Part shown: in pieces, positions 57,529 through 64,000 of the stretch
Layout of the letters: the number at the start of each line of letters is the position of its first letter
Numbering within the stretch: the first letter of the stretch is position 1
From: Ga0077555 sp963746315
GTDB taxonomy: Bacteria; Pseudomonadota; Alphaproteobacteria; Rhizobiales; Hyphomicrobiaceae
Length of the DNA: 64,000 bases
Reading direction: 5' to 3'
Assembly (NCBI GenBank): GCA_963746315.1
Contig: CAVVAR010000004.1
Span: 186,001-250,000, forward strand
Made by a program: the position numbers and the translations under genes
Notes under the pieces: model-generated
What the model was told of the DNA's origin: nothing
Seen by the model: only the letters and a program-made list of their open reading frames with translations
Databases searched by the model: none

Positions 57529-58704
57529 ATGTTCACGAACTTCTTCTACGAGCTGAAATCGGCCAAGGTGCCCGTCACGCTGAAGGAATATCTGGCGCTG
57601 ATGGAGGCGCTGCAGGCCGATCTCGCCGATATGCGGATCGAGAACTTCTACTACCTCTCGCGCACGGTGCTGGTGAAGGACGAGCGCCACCTCGACAAGT
57701 TCGACCAGGTCTTCGGGCACGTTTTCAAGGGCCTCGAGCTGATGTCGGACGGCGCCGACGTCGAGATCCCCGAGGAATGGCTGCGGGTGATGTCGCAGCT
57801 CTACCTCTCCGACGAGGAGAAGGCCAAGATCGAGGCCCTCGGCGGCTGGGACAAGATCATGGAGGAGCTGAAGAAGCGCCTCGAGGAGCAGAAAGGCCGT
57901 CACCAGGGCGGCAAGAAGTGGATTGGAACAGCAGGCACATCGCCCTACGGGGCCGAGGGCTACAATCCGGCGGGCGTGCGCATCGGCCAGAAGGAGAACA
58001 AGAACTTCCGCGCGGTCAAAGTGTGGGACAAGCGCGAGTTCAAGGATCTCGACGACAAGGTCGAGCTGGGAACGCGGAATATCAAGGTGGCGCTCCGGCG
58101 ACTGCGCAAGTTCGCGCGAGAGGGGGCGGCGGAAGAGCTCGATCTCGACGGCACGATCAAGGGCACGGCGCGGAAGGGCTACCTCGACATCCAGATGCGG
58201 CCCGAGCGGCGGAACACCGTGAAGGTGCTGATGTTTTTCGACATCGGCGGCTCCATGGACTTCCACATCAAGCTCGCCGAGGAAATGTTCTCCGCCGCCC
58301 GCTCCGAGTTCAAGCACATGGAGCATTTCTACTTCCACAACTGCCTTTACGAGTACGTCTGGAAGAACAACCGGCGCCGCTGGACCGAGCGCACGCCGAC
58401 CTGGGAGGTGCTCCACAAGTACCCGGCCGACTACAAGGTCGTGATCGTCGGCGACGCCTCGATGAGCCCCTACGAGATCACGGTGCCCGGCGGCTCGGTC
58501 GAGCACATGAACGAGGAGCCGGGCTCGGCGTGGCTGAAGCGCGTGACCGGCATCTACGAGAGCGCGATCTGGCTGAACCCGGTGCCTGAGAGCCATTGGA
58601 GCTGGACGCCCTCCATCAAGATCGTCGGCGACATCATGGAGAACCGGATGTATCCGCTGACGCTCGACGGGCTCGACCGGGCCATGAAGGAGCTGATGCG
58701 GTAG
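57529..58704 (+). CDS. VWA domain-containing protein (CoxE-like)
   Basis: The 391-residue protein has an N-terminal helical region (KVPVTLKEYLALMEALQADL) and a C-terminal von Willebrand factor A domain with MIDAS residues in VLMFFDIGGSMDFHIKLAEE near residue 230 and GDASMSPYEI near 310. Proteins of this type usually pair with a MoxR-type AAA+ ATPase to insert or remodel cofactors in partner enzymes. No MoxR gene is in view; it could lie elsewhere. Whether it assists the neighbouring PQQ enzymes is unknown. Confidence 0.85.
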   Translation: MFTNFFYELKSAKVPVTLKEYLALMEALQADLADMRIENFYYLSRTVLVKDERHLDKFDQVFGHVFKGLELMSDGADVEIPEEWLRVMSQLYLSDEEKAKIEALGGWDKIMEELKKRLEEQKGRHQGGKKWIGTAGTSPYGAEGYNPAGVRIGQKENKNFRAVKVWDKREFKDLDDKVELGTRNIKVALRRLRKFAREGAAEELDLDGTIKGTARKGYLDIQMRPERRNTVKVLMFFDIGGSMDFHIKLAEEMFSAARSEFKHMEHFYFHNCLYEYVWKNNRRRWTERTPTWEVLHKYPADYKVVIVGDASMSPYEITVPGGSVEHMNEEPGSAWLKRVTGIYESAIWLNPVPESHWSWTPSIKIVGDIMENRMYPLTLDGLDRAMKELMR

Positions 58705-58823
58705 GGGCGCGAGGAAGGGGTTGCCAGCGACGGCAAGGCTCGTCACGGCGCAGCACAGGACGCGGCTTGACAGTCGCAGTCGCGCCCCCGATAAGACGAG
58801 CTTCTGGCGAGCCGAACGGCTCC

Positions 58824-58898
58824 GGGCGCGTAGCTCAGCGGTAGAGCACACCCTTCACACGGGTGGGGTCACAGGTTCAATCCCTGTCGCGCCCACCA
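58824..58898 (+). tRNA. tRNA-Val (anticodon CAC)
   Basis: The 75-base cloverleaf has acceptor GGGCGCG / CGCGCCC, D-arm with AGCTCAGCGGTAGAGC, anticodon stem CACCC / GGGTG around TTCACAC (anticodon CAC), T-loop GGTTCAATCCC and an encoded CCA. Confidence 0.95.
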
Positions 58899-59252
58899 GA
58901 AGCAGCAAAAGAATCACTTATCTGAGAGACATTGCGCCGATGCCTGCGCCAGCGCGTTGTCGCTGGGAAGCACATGGTAAGCACCAAGGACGACCTGGCC
59001 GGCCAATGACGCCGGAACGCTAGGCGCGCTCCTCGGCTTGGACGTGCTCGCGATCCCGATGATGGTGGTGACTGCGTTTATTGCGGGGCCACGCTGCGGT
59101 TGGGCGAAAATCAATGCTGCGGGCTGGCGAGCGGCTGACGCAGAGCGCGGGCGGCCATTCTCGAGCGATCGGGACCGCGCCGGAGGGGTCCGATGAACAG
59201 CGATCGCCAGCACATCGCAGCTGTTCGGCTTCTGCCGAACACGACCCCAAGC
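58899..59252. other. Intergenic spacer after tRNA-Val, no gene accepted
   Basis: The 354 bases include a minus-strand frame of 99 codons (58914-59213) whose product has no recognisable features and poor start context. I do not accept it as a gene. No strong hairpin is seen. Confidence 0.4.
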
Positions 59253-59408
59253 TTACCTGCGCTGCGCTTTCAGCGTTGCTACGTACGTGTCTAGCCGGCG
59301 CTGCGCCTCTTCAAGTGCTGCAATCGCCCTCGACCGATCCTTCCGAGACGCATCCGGGTTCGAAAGAAGAGCGGCTGCTGTCTTGATCGCATCCATGATC
59401 TCTTGCAT
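59253..59408 (-). CDS. Small helical protein (51 residues) downstream of amphi-Trp gene
   Basis: A frame from ATG 59408 to TAA 59253 encodes a 51-residue, charged helical protein (MQEIMDAIKTAAALLSNPDA then IAALEEAQRRLDTYVATLKA). GAGAGAG stands seven bases upstream of the ATG. It lies 39 bases after the amphi-Trp gene on the same strand, so the two are probably an operon. No family is recognised; a coiled-coil or partner-binding role is plausible. Confidence 0.6.
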   Translation of the reverse strand: MQEIMDAIKTAAALLSNPDASRKDRSRAIAALEEAQRRLDTYVATLKAQRR

Positions 59409-59447
59409 TGATCCGCTCTCTCGTCGACCCGTCCGCCCGTTTTCCGT

Positions 59448-59672
59448 CTACTTGGGCGACCAGACGATCTGAAACTCGATCTCTTCTTCATCATCGTCCC
59501 GCTCGTGCGCGATGTTGTATGTCGCGCGGACGGGCACGTATAGGCGCTCACCCGAGATTTGGATCTCGAATTGCTCGCCCTTCTCCAGATCATCGGCAAG
59601 CCGCCGAAGTTTCGCGATGAACTCAGGCAGCGGATAGTCCTTCTCTATGTCCCGTTCGGGCTTGTCGGCCAC
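59448..59672 (-). CDS. Amphi-Trp domain-containing protein
   Basis: This 74-residue protein carries the amphi-Trp domain: LADDLEKGEQFEIQISGERL, then strands and a C-terminal EIEFQIVWSPK. The domain is small, found alone or repeated across bacteria and archaea, and its role is unknown. It starts from ATG 59672 and is followed by a 51-residue helical protein. Confidence 0.85.
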   Translation of the reverse strand: MADKPERDIEKDYPLPEFIAKLRRLADDLEKGEQFEIQISGERLYVPVRATYNIAHERDDDEEEIEFQIVWSPK

Positions 59673-59877
59673 TCGAACTCTCCCGTTATGTCAGATGATT
59701 GAGCAAACCCGCGGAGACGCCAGGAGTTTCACGCACGCCAGCTGTGGACCGGAAGACCGCCGACGTTTGCCGATCATGATCGCAATGATCTGGAGTGCAG
59801 TCGAATATGCCGCCGCCGGCAAAATGTGAGGTAGTCCGGCTGTTTTCGCGTCGACTGGCATGCGAGTGGTCGGCCCT

Positions 59878-60930
59878 TCAAGGTTCCGCAGCCTCTGTCC
59901 ACTCTTCACGACCGAGATAATCGCCGACATAGACATCGCGGATCATAGTTAGGCCAAGCGCCGCAAGCGGGGTGGCGAGCGCCAGGCCTAGCAGGCCGAA
60001 CAACACGCCAAGCAGCAGCTGCATCGAAATAATCAGCGCGGGAGGAAGTGATACGCGCTCCTGCTGGATCAGCGGCGTAATGAAGTAACTTTCCAGCGTC
60101 TGCACGGACAAGTAGACGGCGATCACGAGGAGCACGGTCGTTCCGCCCTCAGGCAGCGCCAGAAGAATTGCGGGCGCGGCGGCCAGAACGGGGCCAATGT
60201 TGGGGATGAAGGCCAGCAGGGCCGCAATTAAGCCGAGGATAAAGGCGAGCGGTATGCCCAGGAGCCAGAGCCCCAGCCATGTCAGCGTCCCCACGACCGC
60301 CATCGCCATGAGCTGCGCGATCAGCCAATTTTGCAAGGTTTTCCCTCCCTTGCCGAGAACCTCGTCGCCGCGCTCGCGAAGCGACGGCGCGAGCAGTGCC
60401 ACCAGCCCCTGGCGGTAGCTCCCCGGGTCGAGCGCGCCATAAAGCCCGATGAACAGCATGATGATGAGGTTCCCGAGCGCACCGAAGGTGGAAGTAACGG
60501 CGGTCGCGGCTGCGCTTCCGCCTGCGCCCGATATCAATCCCTGTGGGTTAGCGCTTTCGAGAAGCCGCTCGCCCCAGGCGAACTCCTTGATCCGGCTGCG
60601 CAGGTTCTCGATCGCCGACGGTATCCGCTGGGTCAATTGGTCGAGTTGCTCCACAACCTCAGACGCGAAACCAAGCACCGCAGCAGCAAGCGCCCCGAGG
60701 AGAAGCAGAATAAAAAGCCCGATGCCCAACGCTCGGGGAAGACCGGTGTGCCGCGCAATAAACGTTCCGCCGCCGCTGAAGAAGACTGCAAACAGTACAC
60801 CCGCAAAAATGACGAGCAGGACATCCGGCGCGACAATAAGCAGGAAGAGAAGGGTTGAGAGGAGAACTGCAAGCGAAACCACCCGTCGACTTGCAATCAA
60901 TGACATCATCAGAGCCACCCACAGGTCCAT
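59878..60930 (-). CDS. AI-2E family transporter (TqsA/PerM-like)
   Basis: The 350-residue membrane protein belongs to the AI-2E family: N-terminal hydrophobic pair (VVSLAVLLSTLLFLLIVAPD, LLVIFAGVLFAVFFSGGG), a periplasmic helical segment near residues 75-130 (LDQLTQRIPSAIENLRSRIK), and the conserved C-terminal core GLIAALLAFIPNIGPVLAAA and LESYFITPLIQQERVSLPPA. Members export autoinducer-2 or act in ion/pH homeostasis. The ATG at 60930 is chosen; starts at 60909 or 60906 are possible. Confidence 0.87.
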   Translation of the reverse strand: MDLWVALMMSLIASRRVVSLAVLLSTLLFLLIVAPDVLLVIFAGVLFAVFFSGGGTFIARHTGLPRALGIGLFILLLLGALAAAVLGFASEVVEQLDQLTQRIPSAIENLRSRIKEFAWGERLLESANPQGLISGAGGSAAATAVTSTFGALGNLIIMLFIGLYGALDPGSYRQGLVALLAPSLRERGDEVLGKGGKTLQNWLIAQLMAMAVVGTLTWLGLWLLGIPLAFILGLIAALLAFIPNIGPVLAAAPAILLALPEGGTTVLLVIAVYLSVQTLESYFITPLIQQERVSLPPALIISMQLLLGVLFGLLGLALATPLAALGLTMIRDVYVGDYLGREEWTEAAEP

Positions 60931-61337
60931 ATTCGCTGAAGCACATGGTGACAACGCAGCGCAGCAAGCCAACTGGTGGTTCCACGGACAGGCTGTGATC
61001 GGGAAGGTGCTACCCGAGCTGCCGCAAGTCTATCTGAAGATCGACGAACCGACGCCTACCCTTCAGCGTTAGGCAGGAACCTCGGACGCGGGGTAATACT
61101 GGCCCCGGTGCCAGCAAGCTTCTGACCGAGCCGGAGCAGGTGGACGGCGCGGCTGGGACGGGGCTTCATGGTCTCGACCTTCGCTGCAGGATACACTTTC
61201 AGTGTCGGCTCGAGGCTGGGAGCTTGAGTTCCAAGCAGGGCAGCAAGGCCAGCGCCAACGCCTTAATCCACACAAACCATGTCTGCCTCACTGACGCACG
61301 ACGACACCAACGTCGGCGCGGCTGAGAGAAGTCTGGG
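60931..61337. other. Intergenic spacer upstream of the AI-2E-family gene; possible gene remnant
   Basis: A plus-strand frame ending at 61072 contains a protein-like stretch (NWWFHGQAVIGKVLPELPQV) but no suitable start, so it looks like a decayed fragment rather than a gene. The rest of the 407 bases shows nothing recognisable. Confidence 0.35.
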
Positions 61338-62396
61338 CTAGGCTGCGGCTCGCGGCTTGGCGAGCGGAAGCTTTGGTCCGCCATCGTGCAGGTGACAGGC
61401 GGCATGATGCTCGGGCGTCACCTCGCGCAATATTGGCGCCTCGACTCTGCAACGCGCGTGCGCATAGGGGCACCGCGTGTGAAAGTGACAGCCGGGCGGC
61501 GGAGCGATCGGGCTTGGCACATCGCCGGTCAGAATGATGCGGCGGCGCTGGCGTGCGCTCGCCTTGGGAATTGGCACCGCCGATAGCAGGGCCTCGGTGT
61601 AGGGATGCAAGGGCTCTTCGAAAAGTCGCCGCTTGTCCGTCATCTCGACGATGCGCCCGAGATACATGACGGCAACGCGGTGCGAGATGTGCTGCACCAC
61701 GGCGAGATCGTGCGCCACCAGCAGGTAGGCGAGTTTCAGCTCGTCCTGCAAATCGATCAGAAGATTGATAATCTGAGCCTGGATCGACACGTCAAGAGCC
61801 GAAACCGGCTCATCACCCACGATCAACTCGGGATTGAGCGCCAGGGCACGCGCAATGCCGATGCGTTGCCGCTGTCCACCCGAGAACTCGTGCGGATAGG
61901 CATACATCAGCTCCGGCCTCAGGCCGACCCGCTCGAACAGCCAAGCGACCCGCTGCACTCGCTCAGACGCATCGCCTTCGCCATGGATGATCAACGGCTC
62001 CTCGACAATCTGGGCCGCGGACATGCGCGGATTGAGCGACGCATAGGGATCCTGGTAGATCATCTGCATGCGGCGCCGATAGGACATCATCGCCGCGCCG
62101 TCGAGGCCGGTGATATCCTCGCCGCGTGATAGGATCTGGCCGCTTGTGGGCTCGAGCAGCTTGAGCAGAGTGCGCCCGACAGTCGACTTGCCGCAGCCGG
62201 ACTCCCCGACAAGTCCGAGGGTCTCGCCGGCCGCCACGTGGAACGAGACACCGTCGACCGCATAGACTTGACCCGCAACGCGCGAGAAGACGCCTTTGTG
62301 GATCGGAAAGTGCTTCTTGAGGTTCCTGATTTCCGCCACCGGCTTCGGCGCCGCATTGTCGGCTATCGGTGTGGAGGTGAGCGACAAATCGTTCAT
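61338..62396 (-). CDS. dppF: Dipeptide/oligopeptide ABC transporter ATP-binding protein DppF-like
   Basis: The 352-residue protein is the second ATPase of a peptide/nickel-type importer: Walker A GESGCGKSTVGRTLLKL near residue 60, signature EFSGGQRQRIGIARAL near 160, Walker B ELIVGDEPVSALDVSIQ near 183, and the oligopeptide-ATPase C-terminal region with the Fe-S-like cysteines (GCHFHTRCPYAHARCRVE). Its ATG overlaps the stop of the upstream ATPase gene (ATGA), indicating coupling. Permeases are not in the window and may lie to the right. Confidence 0.92.
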   Translation of the reverse strand: MNDLSLTSTPIADNAAPKPVAEIRNLKKHFPIHKGVFSRVAGQVYAVDGVSFHVAAGETLGLVGESGCGKSTVGRTLLKLLEPTSGQILSRGEDITGLDGAAMMSYRRRMQMIYQDPYASLNPRMSAAQIVEEPLIIHGEGDASERVQRVAWLFERVGLRPELMYAYPHEFSGGQRQRIGIARALALNPELIVGDEPVSALDVSIQAQIINLLIDLQDELKLAYLLVAHDLAVVQHISHRVAVMYLGRIVEMTDKRRLFEEPLHPYTEALLSAVPIPKASARQRRRIILTGDVPSPIAPPPGCHFHTRCPYAHARCRVEAPILREVTPEHHAACHLHDGGPKLPLAKPRAAA

Positions 62397-63445
62397 GGAC
62401 CGACGCCTCCCACACGATCCGCATGCCAACAGGCGACCCAGTGACGGGGACGGATCTCAAGTCGAGGAGGATAGTCGACACGGCATCGGTCGCTGGCATA
62501 CTTGCAGCGTGGCGCGAAGCTGCATCCGGCTGGCAGATTGGCGAGGGACGGCACCATACCTTTGATCTCGCTGAGACGGGCGCGCGAGGCACCGGCCTTC
62601 GATGCATCGTCGACACTCGGCATCGAGCCGAGCAGACCCTCGGTGTAAGGGTGCGCCGGCCTCTCGAAGAGGTCCGTGACCGGAGCCTCCTCCACTTTGC
62701 GACCCGCGTACATGACCATCACGCGGTCTGCGTTCTCGGCAACGACACCCATGTCGTGCGTGATCAGGATAACTGCCATCCCGAGTTTTGCCTGCTGCTC
62801 GCGGATAAGCTGAAGAATTTGAGCTTGAATGGTCACGTCGAGCGCAGTTGTCGGCTCGTCGGCGATCAGCACCTTCGGATTGCAGGAAAGTGCCATGGCG
62901 ATCATCACGCGCTGACGCATTCCGCCCGACATTTGATGCGGATAGTTGTCGACCCGACGCTCGGGCTCCGGCATCGACACGTTGCGTAGCATCTCGACCG
63001 CCTGCTCCCGCGCCTCGCGTCGACCGAGCCCCCGATGCACGGCAATCGCCTCCGCAATCTGACGACCGACGGTATAGAGGGGATTGAGCGACGTCATCGG
63101 CTCCTGAAAGATCATCGAGATCTCGTCCCCGCGAATGCGCTCCATCTCAGATTCGGAAAGTGAGAGAAGATCCCTTCCCTCGAGGCGTACTTGACCGCCG
63201 ACGATGCGGCCCGGTGGACTGGCGACCAGTCGCATGATCGAGAGCGAGGTCACGCTCTTTCCGCAGCCAGACTCCCCGACGATGCCGAGCGTCTCTCCGG
63301 CATCGACGGTGTACGACACGCCGTCGACAGCGCGGATCACGCCTGCGGACGTGAAGAAATGCGTCTGCAGATTGTCCACCTCGAGCACGGGAGCGGCACG
63401 AGTGGGCCCCCGCGTGTCGTCCTGTATCGGTTCGGCGAGGTTCAC
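62393..63445 (-). CDS. dppD: Dipeptide/oligopeptide ABC transporter ATP-binding protein DppD-like
   Basis: This 350-residue ATPase has Walker A GESGCGKSVTSLSIMRL, signature MSGGMRQRVMIAMALSCNPK, Walker B LIADEPTTALDVTIQ and the C-terminal cysteine region (GCSFAPRCKYASDRCRVDY) of peptide-transporter ATPases. GTG at 63445 is the likely start, with GGAGTG upstream. It pairs with DppF and is divergent from the binding-protein gene at 63546. Confidence 0.92.
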   Translation of the reverse strand: MNLAEPIQDDTRGPTRAAPVLEVDNLQTHFFTSAGVIRAVDGVSYTVDAGETLGIVGESGCGKSVTSLSIMRLVASPPGRIVGGQVRLEGRDLLSLSESEMERIRGDEISMIFQEPMTSLNPLYTVGRQIAEAIAVHRGLGRREAREQAVEMLRNVSMPEPERRVDNYPHQMSGGMRQRVMIAMALSCNPKVLIADEPTTALDVTIQAQILQLIREQQAKLGMAVILITHDMGVVAENADRVMVMYAGRKVEEAPVTDLFERPAHPYTEGLLGSMPSVDDASKAGASRARLSEIKGMVPSLANLPAGCSFAPRCKYASDRCRVDYPPRLEIRPRHWVACWHADRVGGVGP

Positions 63446-63545
63446 TGCGTGACACTCCGTATTTGACGGTCTAGTCTATCGGGACAATACGACGCGAGTC
63501 ACTTTGTCACACGCGCCCAAAAAAGAAAACGCCCAGGAGGAAACC

Positions 63546-64000
63546 ATGCGTGACAGCAAGAAGGGCCCGTTTGGGCTTCATCGTCGGGACGTGCTCAAGG
63601 GAGGGGCTGCCGCTGCGGCCGCCGCCTTACTCCCCGGAAGGGCACTTGCGAACGTGCCCATGGAGTTCGACGGTTCGAAGTTCCAGCTGTCGGCCGCTGA
63701 GCCGAACCCCAAGCGCGGCGGCGTGCTCCGCTACGGCATCACGATGCGCCCGCCGCATTTCGATTTCCATCAGTCTGGCACGATCAATAGCCTTGGATCG
63801 CAAGGCTGCATGTTCGACAACCTCGTGCGACGCGACCCTCGTGACAGCGGCAAGACGATCATTCCGGATCTGGCGCACAGCTGGCAGATCTCCAAGGACG
63901 GGACGACCTACACGTTCTTCCTGCGCAAGGGGGTCCAGTTCCACGACGGTGCCGAACTGACCGCACACGATGTCAAGGCGACATTCGACCGAATCTCGAA
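63546..64000 (+). CDS. Peptide-type ABC transporter substrate-binding protein, Tat-exported (cut by right edge)
   Basis: The N-terminus carries a twin-arginine signal (HRRDVLKGGAAAAAAALLPG) and continues into the SBP family 5 fold (PKRGGVLRYGITMRPPHFDF, PDLAHSWQISKDGTTYTFFL, KGVQFHDGAELTAHDVKATF). Such proteins capture oligopeptides or other ligands in the periplasm for the divergent DppDF-type ATPases. AGGAGG precedes the ATG. The gene continues past base 64000, so no stop is seen. Confidence 0.9.
   Translation, partial: MRDSKKGPFGLHRRDVLKGGAAAAAAALLPGRALANVPMEFDGSKFQLSAAEPNPKRGGVLRYGITMRPPHFDFHQSGTINSLGSQGCMFDNLVRRDPRDSGKTIIPDLAHSWQISKDGTTYTFFLRKGVQFHDGAELTAHDVKATFDRIS

Noticed and set aside
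58914..59213. A 99-codon minus-strand frame after tRNA-Val
   Set aside because: No recognisable features and poor start context; could be a degraded fragment.
60449..61072. Plus-strand frame with a protein-like tail upstream of the AI-2E-family gene
   Set aside because: Most of it is antisense to the transporter gene and the tail lacks its own start; at best a remnant.

Overview
The window is a GC-rich stretch of alphaproteobacterial chromosome, most likely from the order Hyphomicrobiales (Rhizobiales); family and genus cannot be fixed from the sequence alone. The main clues are the contiguous tig-clpP-clpX-lon-HU block, an initiator tRNA-Met and other tRNAs of alphaproteobacterial type, a class II DAHP synthase, RopB/Omp25-like outer membrane proteins, a FixK-like regulator, and promoters of the EcfG general-stress type (GGAAC-N16/17-CGTT). 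I see no phage, insertion sequence, CRISPR array or rRNA.

Layout. 1-0.8 kb: left-edge fragment of a TadG-like pilus gene with a frameshift. 0.9-6.6 kb (+): six-gene catabolic cluster (two PF04909-type amidohydrolases, luciferase-like flavin oxidoreductase, 3-hydroxyisobutyrate-dehydrogenase-like enzyme, carboxymuconolactone-decarboxylase-like protein, crotonase-fold protein). 6.6-16.8 kb: mostly minus-strand housekeeping and metabolism (DAHP synthase, YceI, SDR, outer membrane protein, glutathione reductase, ribose-5-P isomerase, succinate-semialdehyde dehydrogenase), then phosphoglycolate phosphatase on the plus strand. 16.9-20.2 kb: orphan TAXI-type binding protein, second luciferase-like monooxygenase, small membrane protein. 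20.3-22.2 kb: leuA preceded by a leucine-rich leader peptide and alternative hairpins, a probable attenuator. 22.2-23.0 kb: a gene-free stretch with strong palindromes followed by AT-rich DNA. 23-27.3 kb: GMC oxidoreductase and the YcjX/YcjF pair. 27.4-34.7 kb: HU, Lon, ClpX, ClpP, trigger factor, tRNA-Leu. 35-41 kb: outer membrane protein, double-MaoC hydratase, OmpR-type regulator, FixK-like regulator, two GSP17M-like stress proteins, tRNA-fMet.

41.5-61 kb is the most distinctive part. A four-gene minus-strand operon (ThDP-dependent oxidase, mandelate-racemase-type enzyme, FAD/Fe-S oxidoreductase, GH15 glucoamylase/trehalase) lies behind a textbook EcfG promoter. Beside it are a soluble sensory-rhodopsin-transducer homologue with no rhodopsin in view, an SDR, a complete pqqA-B-C-DE operon with an unusually long PqqA and a PqqD-PqqE fusion, and a PQQ-type sorbosone/glucose dehydrogenase lipoprotein with a DUF2231 membrane partner. 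The pqqA and DUF2231 genes each carry a near-consensus EcfG promoter (GGAAC-N17-CGTA). I infer a stress-induced periplasmic sugar/aldehyde oxidation and alternative respiration module. DUF1328, amphi-Trp and AI-2E-family genes follow. The window ends with a dipeptide-type ABC transporter (dppF, dppD, and a divergent Tat-exported binding protein cut by the right edge).

Three genes (TadG-like, GH15, ThDP oxidase) are each broken by what looks like a single-base shift. These may be real lesions or assembly errors, and the two inside the stress operon matter for its interpretation.
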